From: Planctomycetaceae bacterium
GTDB taxonomy: Bacteria; Planctomycetota; Planctomycetia; Pirellulales; Thermoguttaceae
Direction of reading: 5' to 3'
DNA: 17,732 bases
Assembly: GCA_031254675.1 (NCBI GenBank)
Contig: JAIRTV010000052.1
Span: 1 to 17,732, forward strand
Shown here: piece after piece, positions 1 through 7,422 of the stretch
Layout: each line of letters starts with the position of its first letter
Position numbering within the stretch: position 1 is the first letter of the stretch
Notes under the pieces: generated by a model
The model's database searches: none
What the model was told of the DNA's origin: nothing
What the model saw: only the letters and a program-made list of their open reading frames with translations
Program-made: the position numbers and the translations under genes

Positions 1-723
1 GCGTTTGGTTCGGTATCGACATACCGATGTCCAACACGCCGAGGCGGTGGGTCGCTAACAACTCCCATTCCGGCAGCGTGGCCTAGTTCCGCTACAAACG
101 AGGGTAATTTTCTCGGTCCGCAAGGAGATTACGCAATGGTATTTTCTGCACCGGAATATAGTTATTGGTTTTGGAATACTAGCCCGCAACAAGCTAATGT
201 AACTTTACCTATTGCTGACGGAAACCACGCTGGTCCTGACGCTCAACGCGGTCCGTTTCGTGTTGCAACTAATTTGGATACTACTGTTGCTGCGGATACT
301 TGTAAACGTTATCAAGTTCGTGATACATTGGCACGAATTACCGATGGAACGAGTAACCAATTTCTTATCGGTGAAAAATATCTTCATCCTGATAATCTTG
401 GAATTTGTAACAATGAAGGATTGGGTTACTATGTTGCTGGTGATTGCACCTATTTAACTATCGGCGAACATCGTACCGCTGCTGCGCGCGTTACATTTAG
501 GTATGATAGCGGAGATCGTCCATTACGTTCCGCCAAAGAACTTGCTCGGACTGCAGAATCTTCTTTTGGTCAAGCTCAGTTTGGTAGTTGGCATTCGGGA
601 ATTTGTAATTTTTTGATGGGCGATGGAGCCGTCAAATCCATTCCAAACACCGCTCATCCCAGTCGATTGCTCACGCCCTTGGCAACCGTTGACGACGGAA
701 TGACTGTTGCATTTCCGGATTGA
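1..723 (+). CDS. DUF1559 family protein, 3' part (5' end outside window)
   Basis: The reading frame is open from base 1, so this is the C-terminal 240 residues of a longer protein. It resembles DUF1559 proteins, a large planctomycete family of pilin-like surface or secreted proteins of unknown function. Visible hallmarks are TYRCPTRR at residues 7-14, DGTSNQFLIGEK at about 115-126, and HSGICNFLMGDGAVKSI at about 198-214. All three have counterparts in the complete paralogue at 7423-8712 (YTCPTRR, DGTSNQLIAGEK, HPGICNFLIGDGSVRSI). The prepilin-type N-terminus must lie left of the window. The first internal ATG, at 136, is not a credible start because the family motif lies upstream of it. There is no evidence that the gene is broken. 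The family call is firm; the biological role is not known. Confidence 0.9.
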   Translation, partial: AFGSVSTYRCPTRRGGGSLTTPIPAAWPSSATNEGNFLGPQGDYAMVFSAPEYSYWFWNTSPQQANVTLPIADGNHAGPDAQRGPFRVATNLDTTVAADTCKRYQVRDTLARITDGTSNQFLIGEKYLHPDNLGICNNEGLGYYVAGDCTYLTIGEHRTAAARVTFRYDSGDRPLRSAKELARTAESSFGQAQFGSWHSGICNFLMGDGAVKSIPNTAHPSRLLTPLATVDDGMTVAFPD

Positions 724-822
724 TTGAGTTGTTGTTTCAAAGAAAAATGAAATCGACAAATAAGCAACAGTTATTTTGTGTTTTCGTGTTGATTATTTTC
801 AACGCTCAAAACAGTCAATCAG

Positions 823-900
823 GGTACTCGTTCTGACAAGGACGAAACTTTATTAACCGTAGGCTTTAGCTTACGGTTAATTTAAAGTGTAATGAGTATC
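823..900. repeat. Palindromic intergenic element with alternative hairpins
   Basis: Three inverted repeats lie close together. The strongest is a 12-bp stem (853-864 with 869-880, one G-U pair, loop TTTA) built on AACCGTAGGC and GCTTACGGTT. A second pairs 828-834 with 839-845 around GACA. A third, longer-range pairing joins 823-832 with 891-900 using two G-U pairs; it competes with the second hairpin because they share bases 828-832. The element follows the DUF1559 stop and could end that transcript, but no T-run follows. The remaining bases between 723 and 1011 show nothing else apart from a possible promoter. Confidence 0.6.
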
Positions 901-928
901 TTGCTTAATAGTAATATAATTGTATAAT
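901..928 (+). promoter_or_regulatory. Possible promoter for the exported protein gene at 1012
   Basis: TTGCTT (901-906) lies 16 bases before a perfect TATAAT (923-928), about 80 bases upstream of the next start codon. The -35 half matches the sigma70 consensus poorly, at 3 of 6 bases. A TTGACA at 931 has no acceptable -10 at the right distance. This is a weak prediction from sequence alone. Confidence 0.3.
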
Positions 929-1011
929 AATTGACAATCTGATGTCGTATCAACGACAGTACCTACTACAGATAATGCCCACAATGGGAACAGATTTCCA
1001 GCAAGGCAGGA

Positions 1012-3609
1012 ATGAACCAAATTAACCATTTAACCAAAAACATGAAAAACTACATTACATTTTTGTTCGTATTTGCTCTTTCTTTTAGTGTTTCGCTTTT
1101 TGCACAATACCCAAAAGAAGAAACAATTAAACCGTATCCGAAACCGATTACAGAGAAAAAACTTGTGCAACGTTTCGATGTAACAACCACCGGATGGAAA
1201 GCGTTACACGATTCGCGGTTGACTTTAACTGATCGGACGATTCAGATTGAATCGAGCGGTCATGACCCTTATATTTCGTTACCGAATATTCAGAATCCGG
1301 TTGGCGGAGCGTTTGAGTTTCGGATTCGAATGAAAAATAACACAAAACCAAACGCCGAACTCTTTTGGGGTACCGCACAACGCCCCGGTTCTCATCCTGA
1401 TTTTTCCACGCAATTCGGATTTTTACCAGACAACAATTGGTACAGTTACAGCGTCTTTTTTGAAACACCCGAACCATTAACACAACTTCGTTTCGATCCG
1501 GGAACTTCTGAAGGTGTTACTGAAATTGACTGGATTGAATTGTATCACGTTACTCGTGACGAAACGGAACGGAAACCAATTTCATGGTTCAATCCGAACT
1601 GGTCTGCCAATGTGGAACAATGGAAAACAATTTCGTCCGAAAATAAAAATATTCGTATCCGGTTTGATGAAAAAGGAACCGGAGCAGAGATTTTCGAGAA
1701 TGAAAATTTGATCGGTGAAATTTATCCGCTTGGTTATTTGAATCCGGAATTACCGCTTGGCGGCGTCACAGGTGTTCCGTTTTATCGCGACGAAAAAGAA
1801 TCGGTTGATCAGATTCCAAAATTATTGTCTTTGAAATTCCATCAAGCAACAACGAAAACGATTGAGTTTACTGTTGCGTTGCCGGATTCGTCGAATCCAA
1901 TCGGAACATTGCGTTTCGAACTTGTCAATGACGAAATTAATTTCGTATCAAAATCGACAACACCGTTTTTCAGTCCGGTTTTCCGCCCCAAAGGAATAAT
2001 GAAACAAGCCGTGTTGAACGGTATAGAATATTTGGAACAAGGAGAACATTCGTCATCAACAGCGGATATTGAAACATCCGAACATTTGCGTTTTGCTCCG
2101 AAATCATTGGATATAACGTGGTCGTTTATGGCAGTTGTTACGGAAAAATCCGGTTTCGGATTGCTTTGGGACAATCCCGAAACACAAGCGGTTTTTGCGG
2201 TACCGGATTTTATTTTCGGCGATTCCAAGTCACATTATCTTGGATTATACGGTGCGGATTTTTCCGGAACATTGAAAATATTGAAAAACGAAAACAATTC
2301 CGAAACACAAATTCCAGATCGTTTAACTGCTCTTGATACACTTATTCTGTGGGCGGTTCAAAAACACGGATTGCCTGATCTTCCGAAACGTTTTCGCAAT
2401 GACGAAGCGCAACGATTATTGAATTTGCAGGCTTATGAAAATTCGGCAATTACGGATTCGCAAAACGGTTGGCGTCACGCCGTAATCCCGGGCGCACCAC
2501 AAATGTTTCCGCCGTCTTTTGGCGTCGATTACGTAACTGCAATATGGCAATTAACCGGAAAATTGACGCCAACTCCGCATTTGAATCACGGTGGAGCGCA
2601 TCTTCGCAATCCGGCAGCGTTTTTGTTATCGGGCAAAGCGGAACAATTCCGCGATTTTTGCCGGAGTGAAGGAAAAGGACTTTGCCGGCAACAACAAGCC
2701 GATGGTGCTTTTTTGTATAACGGAAAATATCTCAAAGGGCATTGGGAAAACACCGCGTCGGGACATTGCGGCAATATGTTGTTTCGTTTATTGTACGATT
2801 ATCGTGTTACCGGTGATCGGGAATTGCTGGATGCGGCGATCAAAGGACTCGAATTTGCGAACAAATATACGGTGCCGCGTGGAGCGCAGGTTTGGGAATT
2901 GTCGCTTCACACGCCGGATATTATGGGTTCGTCGCGAATGTGTCTGTCCAATATTTGGGCATTCGAGGCAACCGGAGAGAAAAAATATCTCAATGCCGCA
3001 CGACGTTGGGCAATTACCGGATTACCGTTCGTTTATTTATGGCAAAAAGATTCAATCAAAAAACATGCCGACGGCGCAACGAAAATTATTATGGAATACG
3101 CAACAACACCGGTTTTCGGCGCAACAAATTTTCGTGCGCCCAATTGGATTGGTTTACCGGTACAATGGTGTGGTCTTGATTACGGCGAAGCCTTGTTCAT
3201 GCTTGCCAAACACGATCAAACTCTCGATTGGCAAAAAATTGCCGAAGCGATTTTGATTGTTGCTGAACAGATGCAGTATCCTGAGGGACAATCAATCGGA
3301 TTGTTACCGGATTCGTTCAACCTGGAATATCAGCAACGAAATATTGCGGACATCAATCCAACCGTTTTGGTCATGCAACGGCGATATCTTCAGGGACAAT
3401 TGGAAAGTATTGATATTGCTTTAAGCAAAGACAGTAAATTTCGTATCGTTTCGCCATTCCGAACAACGATTGAAACAGATTCGAACGGTAAAAACGTTGC
3501 GGTGATTGAAGCGGTTGCCGGTATAACGTATCAAATTATCATCAACGGCAATACCATCAAAACGGTAACATCGCAAGGAACTGACCGGATCGGATTAGAC
3601 ACACTTTAG
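1012..3609 (+). CDS. Large exported protein with helical-barrel, glycosidase-like C-terminal half
   Basis: 865 residues. A signal peptide is visible from Met11 (KNYITFLFVFALSFSVSLFAQ region, cleavage near residue 32), so the product is exported. Residues about 45-180 look like a beta-sandwich, carbohydrate-binding-type domain. Residues about 200-450 are beta-rich. Residues about 465-800 consist of helical hairpins rich in aromatic and His residues (GHWENTASGHCGNML at 576-590, LPVQWCGLDYGEALFMLAKH at 715-734), which resembles the six-hairpin glycosidase or lyase fold. The last 60 residues look like a small beta domain. The ATG at 1012 follows a weak AAGGCAGGA; the ATG at 1042 would start directly at the signal peptide but has no ribosome site. 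It converges on a GH71-like gene, so a joint role in glycan degradation is plausible. I cannot name a family or catalytic residues. Confidence 0.7.
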   Translation: MNQINHLTKNMKNYITFLFVFALSFSVSLFAQYPKEETIKPYPKPITEKKLVQRFDVTTTGWKALHDSRLTLTDRTIQIESSGHDPYISLPNIQNPVGGAFEFRIRMKNNTKPNAELFWGTAQRPGSHPDFSTQFGFLPDNNWYSYSVFFETPEPLTQLRFDPGTSEGVTEIDWIELYHVTRDETERKPISWFNPNWSANVEQWKTISSENKNIRIRFDEKGTGAEIFENENLIGEIYPLGYLNPELPLGGVTGVPFYRDEKESVDQIPKLLSLKFHQATTKTIEFTVALPDSSNPIGTLRFELVNDEINFVSKSTTPFFSPVFRPKGIMKQAVLNGIEYLEQGEHSSSTADIETSEHLRFAPKSLDITWSFMAVVTEKSGFGLLWDNPETQAVFAVPDFIFGDSKSHYLGLYGADFSGTLKILKNENNSETQIPDRLTALDTLILWAVQKHGLPDLPKRFRNDEAQRLLNLQAYENSAITDSQNGWRHAVIPGAPQMFPPSFGVDYVTAIWQLTGKLTPTPHLNHGGAHLRNPAAFLLSGKAEQFRDFCRSEGKGLCRQQQADGAFLYNGKYLKGHWENTASGHCGNMLFRLLYDYRVTGDRELLDAAIKGLEFANKYTVPRGAQVWELSLHTPDIMGSSRMCLSNIWAFEATGEKKYLNAARRWAITGLPFVYLWQKDSIKKHADGATKIIMEYATTPVFGATNFRAPNWIGLPVQWCGLDYGEALFMLAKHDQTLDWQKIAEAILIVAEQMQYPEGQSIGLLPDSFNLEYQQRNIADINPTVLVMQRRYLQGQLESIDIALSKDSKFRIVSPFRTTIETDSNGKNVAVIEAVAGITYQIIINGNTIKTVTSQGTDRIGLDTL

Positions 3610-3676
3610 GCGGTCTTCAATATTAAACGTTTCAATTTCATTCTGTGAAAACCAAAAGAGGAATGTTTTGCGATGT

Positions 3677-3711
3677 AGGTGGGTAATGTTGCGTCGAAAG
3701 ATTGCCCACCT
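3677..3711. terminator. Hairpin between two convergent genes, probable terminator
   Basis: An 11-bp stem pairs 3677-3687 (AGGTGGGTAAT) with 3701-3711 (ATTGCCCACCT), with one G-U pair and a 13-base loop. It lies in the 192-base gap between the ends of the plus-strand gene at 1012 and the minus-strand gene ending at 3802, where a bidirectional terminator would be expected. The plus side is followed only by TGTTTGT, so it is not a textbook intrinsic terminator. Confidence 0.45.
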
Positions 3712-3801
3712 TGTTTGTCAAAACATCGTCTATCTTGGTTTATCTTTTAGCGAAAATTTTACAATATATTACGAAATTTCGACAACAATATTGTTCGTTT
3801 T

Positions 3802-5583
3802 TCAATGCCATTCTGGAGATTGATCCGGTTCAAATATTGTTGCGGTATCGGTTTTGCCGTCGGAATGACGAACACCAATCGATTTGCCCTGTTTCCAGAA
3901 AGGAATACCGGATTCGTCTTCGGCATATTGTTGCAAAAAATATCGCGGAGCGTTTTTGCCGAAAATTTCCGAATAATATTGATCACATTCCGACGAACAA
4001 CAGTAGGTCAGCCGATCAGTACGAAACGGTTGCTCGGTAATCCATTCGGTTCCGGTCAACCGAATTACCGTTTCGTTTTTGCGGTCAATTCGCAATTCAA
4101 CTTTACCCGACTGCATCGGAACTTTGAAAACTTCAATATCGCCCTTGCCTTTCGCATCCGCAATCTTATGACCATTGAGAAATACGGAAGCCGGTTGTTT
4201 CAAAAAAGTTACGATATGAATAAAATCATCGCTTTCCGGTTCAAAAAACGGTTTTTGGTTATTTTTGCTGCGAAATTCAATATTGTACGGTTCAGGAACA
4301 AGATCATGCCGATATTTTTTGTACGCTAAAACAGCAAACTCTTTATGATTCTTTTCGGGATGTCCTTGCCAGATATTTTTGTAATGATTAAAAAGTACCG
4401 CGAACCCGAATTGATGATTGACTTCCGGCGCAACATGATGTCCTTCGGCATAATCGTTGTACGTAATAAAACTGATCAACGGCGTTTCCGTTTCAAGAAC
4501 ACGTTCGAGATAATCCAAATACACATCAGTAATTCCTACGTAATAATAATCATGTTCAACATCATCCGTTTTCAGTTTTTGCACGTCTTTCAAAAAATGA
4601 TACATTCCGTAATCGTGCGAACTCTTTTTGTACAATTTTGAACCGTAATAATCAGGATAAACTCCCTGAGAAAACGTTCGTTTCTTTTCTTTGCATAATT
4701 TTGCGAGATCAAGCCATGCTTGTTTATTGTCCATATTTTCCGTCCAATTCCAGACGGCGGGAAAATATTCGAGTGTACGTTGAATATAGTTTGGGTCATT
4801 GACCCAGCGAATTTGATAAATGTAAGCCTGATCAATTCCGATTTTATGAGACAATTTTTCATAAGCGTACGCTATTCGCGGTAACACCATATCGGCTTTT
4901 TTTCGGAAATCCCAACCGGCTTCGCGAACAGCATCAGTTAACGTATCGCCAACCCAAAGATAGGTTAGAAAACGCCCATCCGGTGTTTTCATCCAAAATT
5001 TGTTGTCTTCACCAACCGCGTTCAGAATTTCGCGGAATCCCTTCGCGAACACTTCGATTTTTTCGTCTTCATTTTTATTCAGCGGCGGACTGCAAAGACA
5101 CAAGGAAAATTTGAAATCAACACCTGCGTTCGCTGCCGCTTTGAAGAAATCAATGATAATATTATTGTAATTACGTTGAAAAACTTCGCCGGGCGGAAAC
5201 GGATAAAAGAATTGAAAACCGTCAATTCCCAATTTTTTTGCTGTTTTAATGTGAAATTCCGCTGCTTCGACGCTGCTTTTTTTGAAATTGAAATAATAAT
5301 CAATTGGTAAAATCTGGCTTTCCCCTCCGACATTGGCGGTAATACCGTCGGGTGCGAAATCTTCGTACGACAAAAAACGGTCACGAAATTGAGAGTCCCG
5401 AACAAACGCACCGGTCATAAAATGCGCCAACACTATTTTCTGATCAACAACCGGCAATTCCAAAATGGGACGATTCGGTTGAAAGTCTTCAAACTTCGGT
5501 AATTCACCGCCCAAAACAGATAAAATTGTTCCAAAAACAAAAACAGGAACATAAACGGAAATTTTACATGGAGACATCATCAT
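3802..5583 (-). CDS. Exported GH71-like glycoside hydrolase
   Basis: 593 residues. Residues 1-26 form a signal-peptide-like start (KISVYVPVFVFGTILSVLGG), implying export. The main domain resembles glycoside hydrolase family 71, whose known members are endo-1,3-alpha-glucanases. Matching features are VLAHFMTGAF at 51-60, GIDGFQFFYPFP at 119-130 on an early TIM-barrel strand, and SFITYNDYAEGHHVAPE at 371-387, which corresponds to the family's conserved (W/Y)NDYGE-type motif near the barrel end. Residues about 430-520 look like the C-terminal beta domain common in the family. The last 70 residues contain two adjacent Cys (CCSSEC, 528-533) and I do not recognise them. The start MMM at 5583 has no clear Shine-Dalgarno sequence. 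Substrate specificity is inferred from the family only; a related GH99-like barrel is the main alternative. Confidence 0.75.
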   Translation of the reverse strand: MMMSPCKISVYVPVFVFGTILSVLGGELPKFEDFQPNRPILELPVVDQKIVLAHFMTGAFVRDSQFRDRFLSYEDFAPDGITANVGGESQILPIDYYFNFKKSSVEAAEFHIKTAKKLGIDGFQFFYPFPPGEVFQRNYNNIIIDFFKAAANAGVDFKFSLCLCSPPLNKNEDEKIEVFAKGFREILNAVGEDNKFWMKTPDGRFLTYLWVGDTLTDAVREAGWDFRKKADMVLPRIAYAYEKLSHKIGIDQAYIYQIRWVNDPNYIQRTLEYFPAVWNWTENMDNKQAWLDLAKLCKEKKRTFSQGVYPDYYGSKLYKKSSHDYGMYHFLKDVQKLKTDDVEHDYYYVGITDVYLDYLERVLETETPLISFITYNDYAEGHHVAPEVNHQFGFAVLFNHYKNIWQGHPEKNHKEFAVLAYKKYRHDLVPEPYNIEFRSKNNQKPFFEPESDDFIHIVTFLKQPASVFLNGHKIADAKGKGDIEVFKVPMQSGKVELRIDRKNETVIRLTGTEWITEQPFRTDRLTYCCSSECDQYYSEIFGKNAPRYFLQQYAEDESGIPFWKQGKSIGVRHSDGKTDTATIFEPDQSPEWH

Positions 5584-6043
5584 TGATTTTTTGTTGGTTA
5601 AAGTTTGGTTATTGATTTTTATTGCTCTGATATTTCAGAACGGCAATATTTTACAAGATACCATTATTTCTGTCCACTATGGTAAGAACCGGTTTCGGAA
5701 ATACAAAATTATTATTTTAATTTTTTAATTAAATATCCCAACGCAACAACAAACACAATTTTATATTTTATGGAAGAATTTAATTGGACAATTGTTGATT
5801 GTATTTCATGTTTGGAATGATTTTATACGTCATAACAAAAAACATGGAATTCAATACAAATCCTTCTTCAAACATAGAAATCGTTTGCGCGTTGGTTCTG
5901 GATAAAAATTCCACTAAAAACTTGTACGATAGATTACTATCTTTCTTTACGAAAAAAATCAGATATACTTTTGTACTTTCAGGTCAAAGATACAGACCAT
6001 TCTGTTGGCAAGTTAGTAAAATTTTCCAAAATTTATAACAATT
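5584..6043. other. Intergenic region between divergent genes, no gene seen
   Basis: This 460-base AT-rich spacer separates the divergently transcribed GH71-like gene and argG, so it should hold both promoters. I could not pick a convincing -35/-10 pair for either direction. It contains one copy of the octamer CAAGATAC (5654-5661), the reverse complement of the core of the tandem repeat at 9188. A short open frame at 5799-6038 is not supported as a gene. Confidence 0.5.
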
Positions 6044-7261
6044 ATGAAAAAATCTTGTGTATTGGCGTATTCGGGAGGTTTGGATACTTCTGTTATTTTG
6101 GGCTGGCTTGGAGATCAAGGATATGATGTTCATGCGGTTTATGTTGATCTCGGTCAACCTTGCGAAGATCGGCAGGCAATTCTTGAGAAAGCCGAAAAAA
6201 TCGGTGCCGCTTCCGCGCGAATTGTGGACGTTCAAAATGAAATGTGCCGTGATTTTGCGTTTCCGATTTTACAGTTTCAGGCAAAATATGAAGGCGTTTA
6301 TTTGCTTGGAACTTCTATTGCGCGTCCGATTATTTCCAAAGTTTGCGTTCAAGTGGCGCGGGAAGTCGGCGCAACCGCTTACGCTCACGGCGCAACCGGC
6401 AAAGGCAATGATCAATGCCGTTTCCAACTTGCCGCTGAAGCATTGAATCCTAATATTGAAATCATTGCCCCTTGGCGCAATGAAAAATTCCGCAAAACTT
6501 TTCCGGGGCGCACGCAACTTATTGAATATTGCAATAAGAAAAAAATTCCCGTCAAAGCATCGCTTCAAAAACCTTACAGTAGTGATGAAAATTGTTTGCA
6601 TATTAGTTATGAGGCGGGGATTCTTGAAACATTGGATGTTTGTGGTATTGAATCGGTTGATTTCGGAATGTGTGTAACACCGCAACGTGCGCCGGACAGA
6701 ACAGAACAGGTGGTGATTACTTTCAAAAATGGTGTACCGATTGCGGTAAACGGCAAGAAAAAAAACGCCGTTGGAATTGTCAAAGAGCTGAACCGTATTG
6801 GTGGTCGTAATGGTATTGGATTGATTGACATGGTGGAAAACCGGTTTGTTGGTATGAAAAGCCGTGGCGTGTACGAAGCCCCTGGTATGACTGTTTTGTA
6901 CGACGCTCATCGTTATCTGGAACAACTAACGCTTGACCGTGATTTAATGCATCTTCGTGATCGGTTGTCGCCGGAAGTTGCGGAGATGGTCTATTATGGT
7001 TTCTGGTACCACGCCAAAATGGACGCCTTGCTGGCGTTTATCAAGGAAGCACAACAACCGGTTACCGGTGAAGTGGTATTGAATCTTTACAAAGGCAATA
7101 TTGCTGTTCAAAGCCGGAACAGCGACAACAATTTGTATGATGAAGGAATTGCCACGATGGAAGGCGGCGACGCTTACAATCAGGATGACGCCGGCGGATT
7201 TCTAAGAATACAAGGTTTGCCGGGACGTGTACAAGGAAAAATACGACCTCGAAAATTCTAA
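6044..7261 (+). CDS. argG: Argininosuccinate synthase
   Basis: Catalyses ATP-dependent condensation of citrulline and aspartate to argininosuccinate, the penultimate step of arginine biosynthesis, in the cytoplasm. The 405-residue length is normal for ArgG. Conserved elements are all present: the ATP-binding PP-loop AYSGGLDTSV (8-17), LLGTSIARP (87-95), the nucleotide and citrulline binding segment HGATGKGNDQCRFQ (115-128), and SSDENCLHISYEAGILE (179-195). The C-terminal oligomerisation tail ends GRVQGKIRPRKF. The start is fixed by the N-terminal motif; no Shine-Dalgarno precedes it (AATTTATAACAATT). No argH or other arg gene is nearby, and no operator was recognised upstream. Nothing suggests inactivation. 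Confidence 0.98.
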   Translation: MKKSCVLAYSGGLDTSVILGWLGDQGYDVHAVYVDLGQPCEDRQAILEKAEKIGAASARIVDVQNEMCRDFAFPILQFQAKYEGVYLLGTSIARPIISKVCVQVAREVGATAYAHGATGKGNDQCRFQLAAEALNPNIEIIAPWRNEKFRKTFPGRTQLIEYCNKKKIPVKASLQKPYSSDENCLHISYEAGILETLDVCGIESVDFGMCVTPQRAPDRTEQVVITFKNGVPIAVNGKKKNAVGIVKELNRIGGRNGIGLIDMVENRFVGMKSRGVYEAPGMTVLYDAHRYLEQLTLDRDLMHLRDRLSPEVAEMVYYGFWYHAKMDALLAFIKEAQQPVTGEVVLNLYKGNIAVQSRNSDNNLYDEGIATMEGGDAYNQDDAGGFLRIQGLPGRVQGKIRPRKF

Positions 7262-7264
7262 ATC

Positions 7265-7342
7265 TTGAACACAGAATACCGGAACACACGGAAGAAAAAA
7301 AATTACTAAAATTCCGTGTTCTTCCATGATTTCTGTGTTCAA
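7265..7342. terminator. Long nested palindrome downstream of argG
   Basis: A perfect 12-bp outer stem pairs TTGAACACAGAA (7265-7276) with TTCTGTGTTCAA (7331-7342). Inside it a second imperfect stem pairs the GAACACACGGAA segment (7282-7293) with TTCCGTGTTC (7312-7321), around an A-rich loop. The whole forms a hairpin of about 78 bases between the convergent ends of argG and the DUF1559 gene, so it may stop transcription from both sides. It is built from repeated CACAGAA/CACGGAA-type words, which makes it look like a mobile or dispersed palindromic repeat rather than a simple intrinsic terminator. Confidence 0.65.
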
Positions 7343-7422
7343 AACAACAAAAACGAAAATCTCAAGAATGAAGAGTATATTTTTTACAGATAGATTACTA
7401 TGATTTCTTGTTTGATATAAAG

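Noticed and set aside
136..138. ATG at 136 as the start of the first DUF1559 gene
   Set aside because: The frame is open to base 1 and the conserved CPTRR motif lies upstream of this ATG, so the gene is cut by the window edge.
5799..6038. 79-residue open frame upstream of argG
   Set aside because: No ribosome site, unnatural composition and no recognisable motif; it ends just before argG in AT-rich spacer DNA and is most likely chance.
5928..7401. 13-bp direct repeat GATAGATTACTAT on both sides of argG (5928-5940 and 7389-7401)
   Set aside because: In an AT-rich window of this size a few exact 13-base repeats are expected by chance; argG itself shows no sign of transfer.
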